From Candidatus Limimorpha caballi (GTDB lineage Bacteria > Bacteroidota > Bacteroidia > Bacteroidales > F082), in assembly GCA_018064605.1 (NCBI GenBank), contig JAGHUX010000017.1:1-58454 (forward strand): a stretch of 58,454 nucleotides of DNA, given 5' to 3'. Below, one piece after another: positions 29,975 to 38,111 of the stretch (positions within the stretch are counted from its first letter, which is position 1; each line of letters starts with the position of its first letter). Made by a program: the position numbers and the translations under genes. The notes below the pieces were generated by a model. It was not told the DNA's origin. It was given only the letters and a program-made list of their open reading frames with translations, and ran no database searches.

Positions 29975-30008
29975 AACCTCAAATAATTATAGGTACGGCT
30001 TCGCCGAA

Positions 30009-30155
30009 TCAATACTCGTCAGATACTGTGAGTTTCTTTCTGCCTTTAGCGCGGCGGGCTTTCAAAACCTTACGCCCGTTGGCTGTTGACATTCTTTCTC
30101 TGAAACCGTGTTTGTTCTTGCGTCTTCTGTTCGATGGTTGATATGTGCGTTTCAT
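30009..30155 (-). CDS. rpmH: 50S ribosomal protein L34
   Basis: A 48-residue basic protein: starts [22 protein letters not shown], then [19 protein letters not shown]. This is the near-invariant L34 signature. A C-terminal TVSDEY extension is normal for Bacteroidetes. Its own promoter (-7 at 30196-30203) and terminator make it a single-gene unit. Confidence 0.97.
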   Translation of the reverse strand: MKRTYQPSNRRRKNKHGFRERMSTANGRKVLKARRAKGRKKLTVSDEY

Positions 30156-30195
30156 TGTCTTATGTTTATTTATTATTTTCTACTGAATCAGGGCG

Positions 30196-30203
30196 CAAAG
30201 GTA
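30196..30203 (-). promoter_or_regulatory. -7 element of rpmH
   Basis: On the minus strand TACCTTTG, 40 bases before the rpmH start. The upstream side is a T/A-rich tract without a clear -33 TTG. Confidence 0.65.
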
Positions 30204-30324
30204 CGATTTTTTTTTATTCGAAAAACATTTTCTTTGAAAAAAATATTTAAGTTGCAACATATTGTTTATTAGTATGTTGCAACTTGATTTTCTTAACTCT
30301 GCTCTCTGCTCTCTTGACTGAATG

Positions 30325-31779
30325 CTATTTTTCCGGCACATTTTTGAGAGTTTCTGTGAGGAAATCCCAGAAAGGCTGCACTGATTCGATGAGGAGAGCC
30401 TCGTCTGGTGAGTGCGGGTGAACGAGTGTCGGGCCGAATGAGATCATGTCCCAGTTCGGGTATTTTGCTCCGAGGATGCCGCATTCGAGACCGGCGTGGA
30501 TGACCATGACTTTCGGCTCCTTGCCGAACTTGTCGTTATAGACTTTCTTCATTGTGGCGAGAATCGGGCTGTTGATGTTCGGCTGCCATCCGTGGTATTC
30601 ACCTGATGACTCTGCGTATGCGCCGTTGTCGATCAAGACGTTGCGGATCTCGCTCGCGAGTTTGTTCTTCAGGTCGTCAACGAGGCCGCGCTGCAACGAT
30701 GATGTCTCGATCTTGCCGTTCGTCATTTTCACGATGGCGAGGTTTGATGAAGTCTCGACGGTCCCTTCAAAGTCTTTCGACATGCCGATGACGCCGTTCG
30801 GGTATTTCGCGATGGCGGTCATGAGGTTCTTGAAGGTTTTGTTGTCGATGACTTCGGCTGGCATCTCCGTTTCGGCGATGGTCACCATTGCGTCCGGCTC
30901 GGTCTCCTTGAACTGCTCTTTGACAACGGCTTCATATTCTGCGACGTATGCTTTGAGGTCTTCCGCCTTCTCTGCCGGGACCACCACTGTGGCGAACGAC
31001 TCGCGTGGGATCGCGTTGCGCAAGCTGCCGCCGTTGATTGTGGCGAGGCGCACGCCGAACTGCTGTGACGTCATTATTAATAAGGTGTTCATGACCTTGT
31101 TAGCGTTTGCTCTGCCGAGGTTGATGTCCATCCCTGAGTGGCCGCCTTTCAAGCCTTTGACAACCAGTTGGAAAGCGGCCATGCCGTCTGCCACTTTCTC
31201 CATCTTGGGTGAGAAGATGCCGTTGGTGTCGATGCCGCCCGCGCAGCCAACGTAGAGCTCGCCTTCGGTCTCCGAGTCCATGTTGAGTAGGATGTCGCCG
31301 TTGAGGACGCCGGGTTTCAGCGCGTTGGCACCTGTCATGCCTGTCTCCTCATCGATGGTGAAGAGCGCTTCTATCGGGCCGTGTTCGAGTGTCTTTGATG
31401 CGAGCACGCCCATGGCCGCTGCTGCACCGAGGCCGTCGTCGGCGCCGAGTGTCGTGCCTTTCGCGCGCACCCAGCCGTTGTCAACGTATGTCTCGATTGG
31501 GTCTTTCTCGAAGTCGTGTGCGCAGTCGGCGTTCTTCTGCGGCACCATGTCGAGGTGCGCCTGGAGGATGACACCGCGGCGGTTCTCGTAGCCAGGCGTC
31601 GCCGGCTTGCGGATGATGACGTTGCCCGCCTCGTCAACGATGGTCTCAAGTCCGAGGTCTTCGCCGAATTTCTTCATGAATGCTATGACCTGCGCCTCTT
31701 TCTTCGACGGACGCGGAATCTGTGTGAGACTGTAGAAGTTCTCAAACACTTCTTGTGGTTGTAAGTCTTTAATGCTCAT
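30325..31779 (-). CDS. pepD: aminoacyl-histidine dipeptidase
   Basis: A 484-residue M20-family metallopeptidase (cytosolic Xaa-His/non-specific dipeptidase). Metal-site motifs are ILQAHLDMVPQ, GTTLGADDGLG and TIDEETGMTGA, with GGHSGMDINLGRANA in the lid domain and MVIHAGLECGIL / SFGPTLVHPHSPDE near the end. Length matches PepD. The spacer upstream (31780-31944) contains a short AT-rich tandem repeat. Confidence 0.95.
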   Translation of the reverse strand: MSIKDLQPQEVFENFYSLTQIPRPSKKEAQVIAFMKKFGEDLGLETIVDEAGNVIIRKPATPGYENRRGVILQAHLDMVPQKNADCAHDFEKDPIETYVDNGWVRAKGTTLGADDGLGAAAAMGVLASKTLEHGPIEALFTIDEETGMTGANALKPGVLNGDILLNMDSETEGELYVGCAGGIDTNGIFSPKMEKVADGMAAFQLVVKGLKGGHSGMDINLGRANANKVMNTLLIMTSQQFGVRLATINGGSLRNAIPRESFATVVVPAEKAEDLKAYVAEYEAVVKEQFKETEPDAMVTIAETEMPAEVIDNKTFKNLMTAIAKYPNGVIGMSKDFEGTVETSSNLAIVKMTNGKIETSSLQRGLVDDLKNKLASEIRNVLIDNGAYAESSGEYHGWQPNINSPILATMKKVYNDKFGKEPKVMVIHAGLECGILGAKYPNWDMISFGPTLVHPHSPDEALLIESVQPFWDFLTETLKNVPEK

Positions 31780-31860
31780 TGTATTACCTTTTTATTTATA
31801 TGAAAAACATTTTTCAAAATTTATTGCGCTAAAATAAGAAAATTTCAGAAAACGAAATGA

Positions 31861-31944
<84 letters not shown>

Positions 31945-31949
<5 letters not shown>

Positions 31950-32415
31950 GCTCTCCGAGGCTTCTTTCGTCAAGCCGGTATATCGTCCAGTCGTTCATCG
32001 GCTTGGCTCCCAGCGACTTGTAGAAGTTTATCGACGGCGTGTTCCAGTCGAGACACACCCATTCCATGCGGCCGCAGTGACGTTCTTTCGCGAGTCGCGC
32101 GAGGTGGAGCAGGAGGGCCTTGCCGTAACCCAAGCCTCTTTTTTCGGGGATGACGAACAGGTCTTCGAGGTAAAGGCCTTTCCTTCCCACGAAAGTGGAG
32201 AAGTTATGGAAGAACAGCGCGAAACCGACGGGCACTCCGTCTTCGCAGCCGAACACAACCTCGGCGTCTCTCTTCACAAACAACGAATCGTGAATCGTTG
32301 CCTCGTCAGCTTCAACTTCGTCAATCATTTTCTCATAAACGGCGAGTTTCTTGATGAACTCAAGCACCAGACCCGCCTCGTTCTCTTCGGCTTTTCTTAT
32401 TGTAAATGAACTCAT
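31945..32415 (-). CDS. GNAT family N-acetyltransferase
   Basis: 156 residues from the ATG at 32415, which overlaps the stop of the upstream gene (TAATG). GNAT core: FTIRKAEENEAGLVLEFI at the N-terminus, LYLEDLFVIPEKRGLGYGKALL (acetyl-CoA loop, R/Q-x-x-G-x-G/A type) and WVCLDWNTPSINFYKSLGAKP. Resembles diamine/small-amine acetyltransferases. It is the last gene of the hydrogenase-linked regulatory operon; the substrate is not known. Confidence 0.88.
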
Positions 32416-33785
32416 TACTTGTTTTCTTTTTTCCTGTGTTTGACTTTTATCTTGTCTTCTCCCCAGATGTCGTCCCATATTTTCATCGACTCGTCAAGGT
32501 CCATGGCGTTTTGTTTTTCGAGGTGATGTTGTATGAACACGCATCTTGTGGCTTTGGCACCTCTGCAGATGATGTCTTCCGCCAGTGCGTCGCAGCTCGG
32601 CGTGCCGCACATGCCGCAGTCAACCTGCGGGAGCATTTTCTTTAACCTGTTGATTTTGACTAATTTCTCAAGTGCCTTGGAGATGTCGCTGTCAAGGCTT
32701 ATTGAACGTGATTCTATCTCTCCGACCTCAATGTTGTTGAGCAGGAAGTCGCGTTCTTCCTCCACTTCTTTGGCGCGTGTAAGCTCACCGCGGCGTTCTT
32801 TTCCTGCCACGTAACGGGCTCTCGCGAACATACGCTCGCACGTCAGGAACCTGTTGTTATATGTCAATATCCCGCCGGGGCAGCTCTGGTCGCAGGCGCG
32901 AAGTTCGAGGAACTCGACGTCTTCAATCTCTTCGCTCTCAACCTTTTCCAGAAACTCGATGGAGTTGTCCATGCCGTCTATCGACAGTGAGTGTTCCGAC
33001 ACCGACAGACGTCTCTCGCCGTTTGTCAGAGAGGTCAGGATGCTGTCTGATGTTAGTTGTGCTATCGGCAGTTTCACTTCCTTGTAGTCGTGGCCTTGTT
33101 CCTTGATTTTCTTATAGACGCGGTTGTAGAGGGAGTCCATGTTTATCACTCCGTCAACCGACGACTTCTCCTCGCCGACGGGGCTTTTGACGGCGGCTAT
33201 TTTCGCGGCGCACGGTGTGACGTAGAACACGCCGATGTCTTCCGGTCGCCAGCCGTCCTTCTCGAGTTTCCTCCTGATATACAACGCGGTGATGTCGAGA
33301 GGTGCTTTGAGTGGGATGAGGTTTTCCACCAGTCCGGGGAACTTCACCTGGATGAGACGCACGATGGCCGGGCAGAATGTGGAGATGAGAGGTTTGGCGT
33401 CGGCCTCACGCTCTAATTTGTTCTTCGCCTCTGTGTAGATTGGAGTTGTTATCTCCGTCTCTATGACGTGCTGGAACCCTATCTCGTTGAGTATGGCATA
33501 GATGCGTGAGACGCTGATGTCGTTCTTGAACTGGCCGAGGAACACGGCCGGTATGAGCGCGACGCGGCAGGGGAACTTGAAGATTTCCTCGAAGTCGTCC
33601 TGCTTGACGAACACAGCCTTGTGCGGGCAGGCGATGAAGCAGTTGCCGCAGTCAACGCAACGGGTCTCGTCGATATGTGCCTTCCCGTCACGGACACGGA
33701 TGGCCTCGGTGGGGCAGACCCTCATGCAATGAGAGCAGCCTTCGCAAGCGTTTCCATTGATCTGTAGAGCGTGATAAAATGCCAT
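32415..33785 (-). CDS. HydS-like sensory [FeFe]-hydrogenase homologue
   Basis: 456 residues. Two N-terminal [4Fe-4S] motifs (CEGCSHCMRVCP at 14-25, CVDCGNCFIACP at 43-54) precede an [FeFe]-hydrogenase-like domain. In that domain the three H-cluster loops are degenerate: STFCPAI (Cys138) for TSCCP, TPCAAK (Cys192) for MPCxxK, and ACDQSCPGG (Cys298, Cys302) for MACPGGC. A C-terminal four-Cys Fe-S motif (CGMCGTPSC near 390-398, Cys407) follows. All four H-cluster cysteine positions survive while nearby proton-pathway residues do not. This fits a redox or H2 sensor rather than a catalytic hydrogenase. No PAS domain is fused. Confidence 0.85.
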   Translation of the reverse strand: MAFYHALQINGNACEGCSHCMRVCPTEAIRVRDGKAHIDETRCVDCGNCFIACPHKAVFVKQDDFEEIFKFPCRVALIPAVFLGQFKNDISVSRIYAILNEIGFQHVIETEITTPIYTEAKNKLEREADAKPLISTFCPAIVRLIQVKFPGLVENLIPLKAPLDITALYIRRKLEKDGWRPEDIGVFYVTPCAAKIAAVKSPVGEEKSSVDGVINMDSLYNRVYKKIKEQGHDYKEVKLPIAQLTSDSILTSLTNGERRLSVSEHSLSIDGMDNSIEFLEKVESEEIEDVEFLELRACDQSCPGGILTYNNRFLTCERMFARARYVAGKERRGELTRAKEVEEERDFLLNNIEVGEIESRSISLDSDISKALEKLVKINRLKKMLPQVDCGMCGTPSCDALAEDIICRGAKATRCVFIQHHLEKQNAMDLDESMKIWDDIWGEDKIKVKHRKKENK

Positions 33786-33833
33786 AATCTCAAATTTTAA
33801 GTTATTAATTTTTCGAGTCTTAAATCTCCCGAT

Positions 33834-34247
33834 TTAAGCTAAATTCACTTCCATCTCGACCGTGGTCCCGACTCCTACGGTGGACTGCACGTTGAGGCGG
33901 TCAACGTTTTTCTTGATGTTCGGAAGCCCCATGCCGGCTCCGAAGCCCATGTCGCGGACCTCCGGCGAGGCTGTGCTGTTGCCTTCCTGCATCGCCCAGT
34001 CGATGTCGGGGATGCCAGGCCCTCTGTCAATGACGCGGAGAAGTATCGTGCCGGCGTCGATGTCGGCGGTGACCTTGCCGCCGTAGGCGTGGGCAATGGC
34101 GTTGACCTCAGCCTCGTAAAGGGCCACGACGACGCGTTTCACTATCGACGGGTTCACGTTAAGCTGCTTCAGCGTCTTCTTTATCGAGCTTGAAGCCGAA
34201 CCTGCATTGACGAAGTCTCCTTCAACTATTGTGTATTCTAAATGCAT
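33834..34247 (-). CDS. RsbW-like ATP-binding regulatory protein
   Basis: A 137-residue GHKL ATPase domain of the anti-sigma factor type. N box is EAEVNAIAHA, G1 box DRGPGIPD, G2 box GFGAGMGLPNIKK. There is no His phosphoacceptor or membrane segment, so it is a stand-alone serine-kinase-like module. It sits between a DRTGG gene and the HydS-like gene, suggesting it relays the sensor's state. No sigma factor or antagonist is visible nearby. Confidence 0.88.
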   Translation of the reverse strand: MHLEYTIVEGDFVNAGSASSSIKKTLKQLNVNPSIVKRVVVALYEAEVNAIAHAYGGKVTADIDAGTILLRVIDRGPGIPDIDWAMQEGNSTASPEVRDMGFGAGMGLPNIKKNVDRLNVQSTVGVGTTVEMEVNLA

Positions 34248-34262
34248 AACTGTGGTTTTTTG

Positions 34263-34607
34263 TTAATAAATGGGTTTCAGACCGGCTTCCCACAGGAGAC
34301 CGCATGCCTTGAACATCGAGAAGTCGCATTCCATGAGGACCATGTCGTTCTCTTCCGCGAGTTCAACCATCTCCGGAGTCGCCTTTTTCTTTCTCACGAA
34401 CACGATGATGTCGAGGTTGCCCATCTCGCATGTGCGTATCGTCTGCATGGTGCACAGCCCCGTGACAATCATCGGGAAGTTGTCACCCAAGGTGAGGATG
34501 TCAGACATGAGGTCGGAGGCGAAGGCGATGTCCTGCTCCTCTTCGAGACGCTCCTGCCCGCAAACCACCCTGGCGTTGAGTAATTCGGCAATTTCAGTTA
34601 GTTTCAT
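34263..34607 (-). CDS. DRTGG-domain protein (first copy)
   Basis: A 114-residue single-domain protein: MKLTEIAELLNARVVCG at the start, DIAFASDLMSDILTL, TGLCTMQTIRTCEMGNLDIIVFVRKKK. DRTGG domains also occur beside CBS domains and in phosphotransacetylases, where they are thought to bind small ligands. It is a paralogue of the protein at 35988-36323. Confidence 0.85.
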   Translation of the reverse strand: MKLTEIAELLNARVVCGQERLEEEQDIAFASDLMSDILTLGDNFPMIVTGLCTMQTIRTCEMGNLDIIVFVRKKKATPEMVELAEENDMVLMECDFSMFKACGLLWEAGLKPIY

Positions 34608-34632
34608 TTTGTATTGTGTTAATGTTTGTTGT

Positions 34633-35181
34633 TTATTCGTTGTAATGAATCTCTTCCAGATTCTCCTGTATCATCTCCTTCAGGTATCTCATGATGCTGA
34701 TGTCGTTCATCGACATCCCGTCGAGGGCTTCCTTGATCTCGTCGGTGTCGAATACGAACTCGTCTTCATCGGTGATGTGCCTGTAGATGAAGTGTATGTC
34801 TTCGTGGGCCGCGAACAGCATCACGAGGGTGCCTGCGAGGTCGCCCATGGGCGGGCGGTCGATGTTGTCGTGCTGGAACCAGAAGTTGAGCGTGGTGCCT
34901 TTTCCGACCTCGCTCTCAATCTTCATGCCGCCGCCGCAGTTCTCCGTGTTCATCTTGATGAGCGGCAGCCCGAGACCCACCTTGCGCGTCGTCCTCGACG
35001 TTGTCCACGGGTCGGTGACCTTGGCGAGGAATTCCGGCGACATGCCCTTGCCGTTGTCCTTGATGGTGAACGCATAGACGTTGTCCTTCAGGCTGTCCCT
35101 GACGGTCAGCTCGACAGTCGTGGAGTTGGCTGCGGTGGAGTTCTCCATCAGGTCATATACATGTAATGCTAATTCTTTCAT
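34633..35181 (-). CDS. histidine-kinase-like ATPase
   Basis: 182 residues from the ATG at 35181, overlapping the PHP gene stop by 4 bases. The longer open frame upstream is an out-of-frame shadow of that gene. GHKL motifs: an N-box-like MENSTAANSTTVEL, IKDNGKGMSPEFL, KVGLGLPLIKM and GKGTTLNFWF. The C-terminal ~60 residues (ITDEDEFVFDTDEIKEAL) form a small extra helical part. No receiver or phosphoacceptor His domain is visible. Part of the HydS-linked operon. Confidence 0.86.
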   Translation of the reverse strand: MKELALHVYDLMENSTAANSTTVELTVRDSLKDNVYAFTIKDNGKGMSPEFLAKVTDPWTTSRTTRKVGLGLPLIKMNTENCGGGMKIESEVGKGTTLNFWFQHDNIDRPPMGDLAGTLVMLFAAHEDIHFIYRHITDEDEFVFDTDEIKEALDGMSMNDISIMRYLKEMIQENLEEIHYNE

Positions 35182-35960
35182 CCGTATAAAAGTTGTAGTT
35201 TCTCTTGTGGTTCTGTGTCGATGTACCTGCCGTCCTCGCCGCGGAGCGTCCTGCGGAACTCGTCGAAGGTGAGGTCGCGCATGTGGAGCACGCAGTGCAC
35301 CTCCCCGATGATGTGAAGGAAATGCGCGTCGCTGCTCTTCGTGAACATGAACTTCTTCAGGTACGCGAACTTCTTCAGGAAATCGGGTTTTTTGACGTGC
35401 TTCGAGATCTCCAGCGCGTCGGCCTTGATGTCGGGCGGGATGAAGCCGAGCTGCGACATCAGGCTCGACGCCGGCTTGTTGACGTGCGCCGGCACGAAGA
35501 GCCCGCCGATCTCGTGCACCTTGTCGTACAGCGTGTCGAGGTCGCAGTCGAGCGCCGACCACAGCAGCCATTCCTCTTCCCCGACGACCTCCTCGTCCTT
35601 GTCAACGATGAGCTGGTATCCGAACTTCTCCTCGTCCAGAGGGATGTGCGGCAGGTGCTCGTCGAGGAACTCCTGGAACCTGTCGAGCTGCTCGTCGTCC
35701 TCGAAGTAGGCGAGGGCGTGGGCCTCCTCCTGCGTGGTAATCTCCACGCCTCCGATGACGAAGACGCCCGCCTCGCGGCCTATCTGCTGCGCCACCTTCA
35801 CCTGGCGGGTGCTGTTGTGGTCGCAGATGGCGATCATGTCGAGGTGCAGTTTCTTCGCCTGCTCCACGATGGCTGCGGGCGACATGTAGATGTCACCGCA
35901 CGGCGACAACACCGTGTGGATGTGCAGGTCGGCCCGATATTGCTTCAGTTCCGTTTCCAT
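35178..35960 (-). CDS. PHP-domain phosphoesterase-like protein
   Basis: A 260-residue PHP protein: metal-binding start ADLHIHTVLSPCGD, then ICDHNSTRQV, GVEITTQEEAHALAYF and a C-terminal SSDAHFLHIIGE. The His/Asp set for a metal centre appears complete. PHP proteins hydrolyse phosphoesters; the substrate here is unknown. PHP, DRTGG and HATPase genes recur beside sensory hydrogenase genes in anaerobes, so a role in the H2/redox signalling pathway is inferred. Confidence 0.86.
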   Translation of the reverse strand: METELKQYRADLHIHTVLSPCGDIYMSPAAIVEQAKKLHLDMIAICDHNSTRQVKVAQQIGREAGVFVIGGVEITTQEEAHALAYFEDDEQLDRFQEFLDEHLPHIPLDEEKFGYQLIVDKDEEVVGEEEWLLWSALDCDLDTLYDKVHEIGGLFVPAHVNKPASSLMSQLGFIPPDIKADALEISKHVKKPDFLKKFAYLKKFMFTKSSDAHFLHIIGEVHCVLHMRDLTFDEFRRTLRGEDGRYIDTEPQEKLQLLYG

Positions 35961-35987
35961 CAGTGAATTCTCTCTTAACTCTCCTCT

Positions 35988-36323
35988 CTACTCTCTTAAC
36001 AGATTATACACCAGTCCGGCTATCTCGAACGTCGGCAGTGATGTCTGGAGGATGGGCAGCTCTTCCTCGTCGGCCTGGTTGATCGTGTCCTCGTTAGCGC
36101 CGAGGTCCTTGACGAGGATGATGCACGACATCTCTTTCAGAGACGCCACCGCCATCACGTTTTTATGTGTCTGAAGTGTGATCCAGATGTTGCCCTCCTG
36201 TGCGTTGCCCATCACGTCGCTGAGGAGGTCGGAGATGTAACACCCGTCGATTTCGCGGTCAAGGCCGTTCTTGCCTGCGAGGACCTTGAGCCCTAACTTG
36301 TCAACTAATTCCTGTACTTTCAT
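35988..36323 (-). CDS. DRTGG-domain protein (second copy)
   Basis: 111 residues from the ATG at 36323 (MKVQELVDKLGLKVLAG). The ATG 27 bases upstream overlaps the -7 element and is rejected. Conserved segments: GCYISDLLSDVMGNAQ, NIWITLQTHKNVMAVA, LPILQTSLPTFEIAGLVYNLL. It is the promoter-proximal gene of the minus-strand operon ending with the GNAT gene. Confidence 0.85.
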   Translation of the reverse strand: MKVQELVDKLGLKVLAGKNGLDREIDGCYISDLLSDVMGNAQEGNIWITLQTHKNVMAVASLKEMSCIILVKDLGANEDTINQADEEELPILQTSLPTFEIAGLVYNLLRE

Positions 36324-36347
36324 TGTTAATGAATTTAAAAAACCTCG

Positions 36348-36386
36348 CAAAGTTAGTCATTTATTTTGGATAATTTCATAATTTTG
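36348..36386. promoter_or_regulatory. divergent -7 elements for the HydS operon and queH
   Basis: Minus strand: TAACTTTG (36348-36355), 25 bases before the DRTGG start. Plus strand: TAATTTTG (36379-36386), 14 bases before queH. The two promoters are back to back and only 23 bases apart. Confidence 0.65.
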
Positions 36387-36399
36387 CAAAAAAAATTGC

Positions 36400-36975
36400 A
36401 TGAAAGACAAAACAGAGGTGGCAGTGCCAGGCGGAGCTGGCAAAGTGTTGCTTCACACATGCTGCGCCCCGTGCTCGTCGGCGATCGTCGAGTGCCTGGT
36501 GAAGAATGGCGTGACACCTTACATATTTTATTGCAACCCGAACATTTATCCTTTGGAGGAGTACGAAATCAGGAAAAACGAATGCACGCGCTATGCGCAG
36601 TCGCTCGGCTTGCAGATAATCGACGATGACTACGACCATGAGAAATGGCTCGGTGAGATGGCTGGTCTTGAGAATGAGCCCGAGCGCGGCGGGAGATGTC
36701 TCAAGTGTTTTAAATACAGGCTGTTACGGACTGCGAGATATGCTCATGAGAACGGCTTTTCGGTGATCGCGACGACCTTGGCGTCGAGCCGGTGGAAGAG
36801 CCTCGAACAAATCAAAGAGGCCGGTGATTTCGCTGTCTCTCGTTATCCCGATGTCACGTTCTGGGCGCAAAACTGGAGAAAAGGCGGGCTTCAGGAACGC
36901 AGGTCGCAGATAATAAAGGAATATGGGTTTTATAACCAACAATACTGCGGATGTGAGTTCTCGATTTCCCGCTAA
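36400..36975 (+). CDS. queH: epoxyqueuosine reductase QueH
   Basis: A 191-residue QueH (DUF208) protein: VLLHTCCAPCSSAIVE with paired cysteines, YCNPNIYPLEEYEIRK, CLKCFKYRL and the end YGFYNQQYCGCEFS. It reduces epoxyqueuosine to queuosine in tRNA wobble positions as the non-cobalamin alternative to QueG. Its stop overlaps the convergent toxin gene by 4 bases. Confidence 0.94.
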   Translation: MKDKTEVAVPGGAGKVLLHTCCAPCSSAIVECLVKNGVTPYIFYCNPNIYPLEEYEIRKNECTRYAQSLGLQIIDDDYDHEKWLGEMAGLENEPERGGRCLKCFKYRLLRTARYAHENGFSVIATTLASSRWKSLEQIKEAGDFAVSRYPDVTFWAQNWRKGGLQERRSQIIKEYGFYNQQYCGCEFSISR

Positions 36976-37304
36976 AAGATTGAGGATTTTATCTTTTCCA
37001 CAATTTCATCGAAATATTCTTTTCTAACCCTGCTGATCTTTCTGATCACATCCCTTTCGATGTTGCCGACAATTATTCGACATTTCACGTAACTTTTCTT
37101 TTGCAACGGCGAAGTCAGCATTTCGTCATCCAATTCGTAGCAATATTGTGGATTGTATGATTTCGATGAAATCAATGCCAGATAAATAAAGCCCTCGTCA
37201 AGTTGAAGTTCGTTGTTAGACACAATCAGAGCCGGATGAGGCTTGAAATTGCCGTCGGGAAACAAGAAACTGATTTCCACAATGTCTCTTTGCTCGTATC
37301 TCAT
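36972..37304 (-). CDS. MazF/PemK-type toxin
   Basis: 110 residues: QRDIVEISFLFPDGNFKPHPALIVSN at the N-terminus, the PemK/MazF beta-barrel pattern, then YVKCRIIVGNIERDVIRKISRV. Family members are mRNA endoribonucleases. It starts 4 bases inside the stop of the upstream antitoxin gene. Convergent overlap with queH means that neither gene can be lost without touching the other's stop codon. Confidence 0.82.
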   Translation of the reverse strand: MRYEQRDIVEISFLFPDGNFKPHPALIVSNNELQLDEGFIYLALISSKSYNPQYCYELDDEMLTSPLQKKSYVKCRIIVGNIERDVIRKISRVRKEYFDEIVEKIKSSIF

Positions 37305-37501
37305 TCCTCCAGATGTTTTGAAAAAATTCTTGACGCAAAAATTTTCGAGTTATAAAGAAACGCCGCCTTCTCTTCTGCCTCAGTCAATTCGTCGTTTTTC
37401 TCGTCCACATCCAATTTCTTGGCGCCCAAAAGAAGAATTGCGTCTATAAGTTTTTTGATGGCTTTGTTTTTTGTGTCGTATTCTAATGTTATAGTGGCCA
37501 T
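37301..37501 (-). CDS. antitoxin partner of the MazF-type toxin
   Basis: 66 residues from the ATG at 37501 (MATITLEYDTKNKAIKKLIDA). The alternative ATG 15 bases upstream is less likely. Small, charged, with a C-terminal helical region (LTEAEEKAAFLYNSKIFASRI), typical of Bacteroidetes antitoxins that precede PemK-like toxins. Promoter -7 element TAACTTTG at 37521-37528. Confidence 0.75.
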   Translation of the reverse strand: MATITLEYDTKNKAIKKLIDAILLLGAKKLDVDEKNDELTEAEEKAAFLYNSKIFASRIFSKHLEE

Positions 37502-37520
37502 GACTGAAATTTTCAACCTG

Positions 37521-37528
37521 CAAAGTTA
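37521..37528 (-). promoter_or_regulatory. -7 element of the toxin-antitoxin operon
   Basis: TAACTTTG on the minus strand, 19 bases before the antitoxin ATG. Confidence 0.65.
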
Positions 37529-37629
37529 CATTTTTTTTCGGACACGGTTCGGAAATTTCCACTTTTTTCCGTCAAAAAAATAAATTTTCACAATCATGTA
37601 ATTTTTCTTTTTTTGTTAAAAAAGAATTG

Positions 37630-37637
37630 TATATTTG
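37630..37637 (+). promoter_or_regulatory. -7 element of the hydrogenase operon
   Basis: TATATTTG, 60 bases before the first gene of the operon, in a very AT-rich stretch. The -33 is not clear. Confidence 0.65.
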
Positions 37638-37697
37638 CAGAATGTTTAAAAACTGGAAAAGTTTATTTAAATTATTCATTAATAACACATTACAAAT

Positions 37698-38090
37698 ATG
37701 GCAAAAGTAAAATCTTTGGCAGAATTGAAGGCCATGAGAGAGAAGTTACAGACTGGTCTCGACCTTCGCGAAAAGAGCAACGACCCTGACTCATTAGTGC
37801 AGATTAAGGTCGCCATGGCAACTTGCGGTATCGCCGCCGGTGCGAAACAGGTTATGGAACATTTGATGGAGAAGGCCGACGAGCTCAAGCTCGCCGTTGT
37901 CTTCACGCAGACAGGTTGCATGGGATACTGCCATGCCGAGCCGACAATCGAGGTGAGAGTCCCGGGAAGAGACCCGCTCGTCTTCGGTCATGTTGACAAC
38001 AAGCGTGCAGATGAGATCCTCACCAAGTATGTCATGAACAACGAAATGGTTGAAGGGATCATCCCAGTGAACTACGAAACAATTGGTTAA
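37698..38090 (+). CDS. [2Fe-2S] thioredoxin-like ferredoxin of the hydrogenase operon
   Basis: 130 residues with a thioredoxin-like [2Fe-2S] fold: MATCGIAAGAKQVMEHL, FTQTGCMGYCHAEP and VRVPGRDPLVFGHVD. It resembles the N-terminal domain of HydB/NuoF-type hydrogenase subunits. It is the first gene of the hydBAC operon (21 bases before hydB) and probably carries electrons to or within the complex. Confidence 0.88.
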   Translation: MAKVKSLAELKAMREKLQTGLDLREKSNDPDSLVQIKVAMATCGIAAGAKQVMEHLMEKADELKLAVVFTQTGCMGYCHAEPTIEVRVPGRDPLVFGHVDNKRADEILTKYVMNNEMVEGIIPVNYETIG

Positions 38091-38111
38091 TTTTTAATTG
38101 GAGGAATTAAT

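Noticed and set aside
29917..30012. Longer start for the C25 protease
   Set aside because: It would overlap the rpmH stop and its terminator. The ATG at 29916 gives a clean signal peptide.
34633..35571. Long 312-residue frame for the ATPase
   Set aside because: The first ~130 residues are Arg/Ala-rich shadow of the PHP gene. The true ATG at 35181 overlaps the PHP stop.
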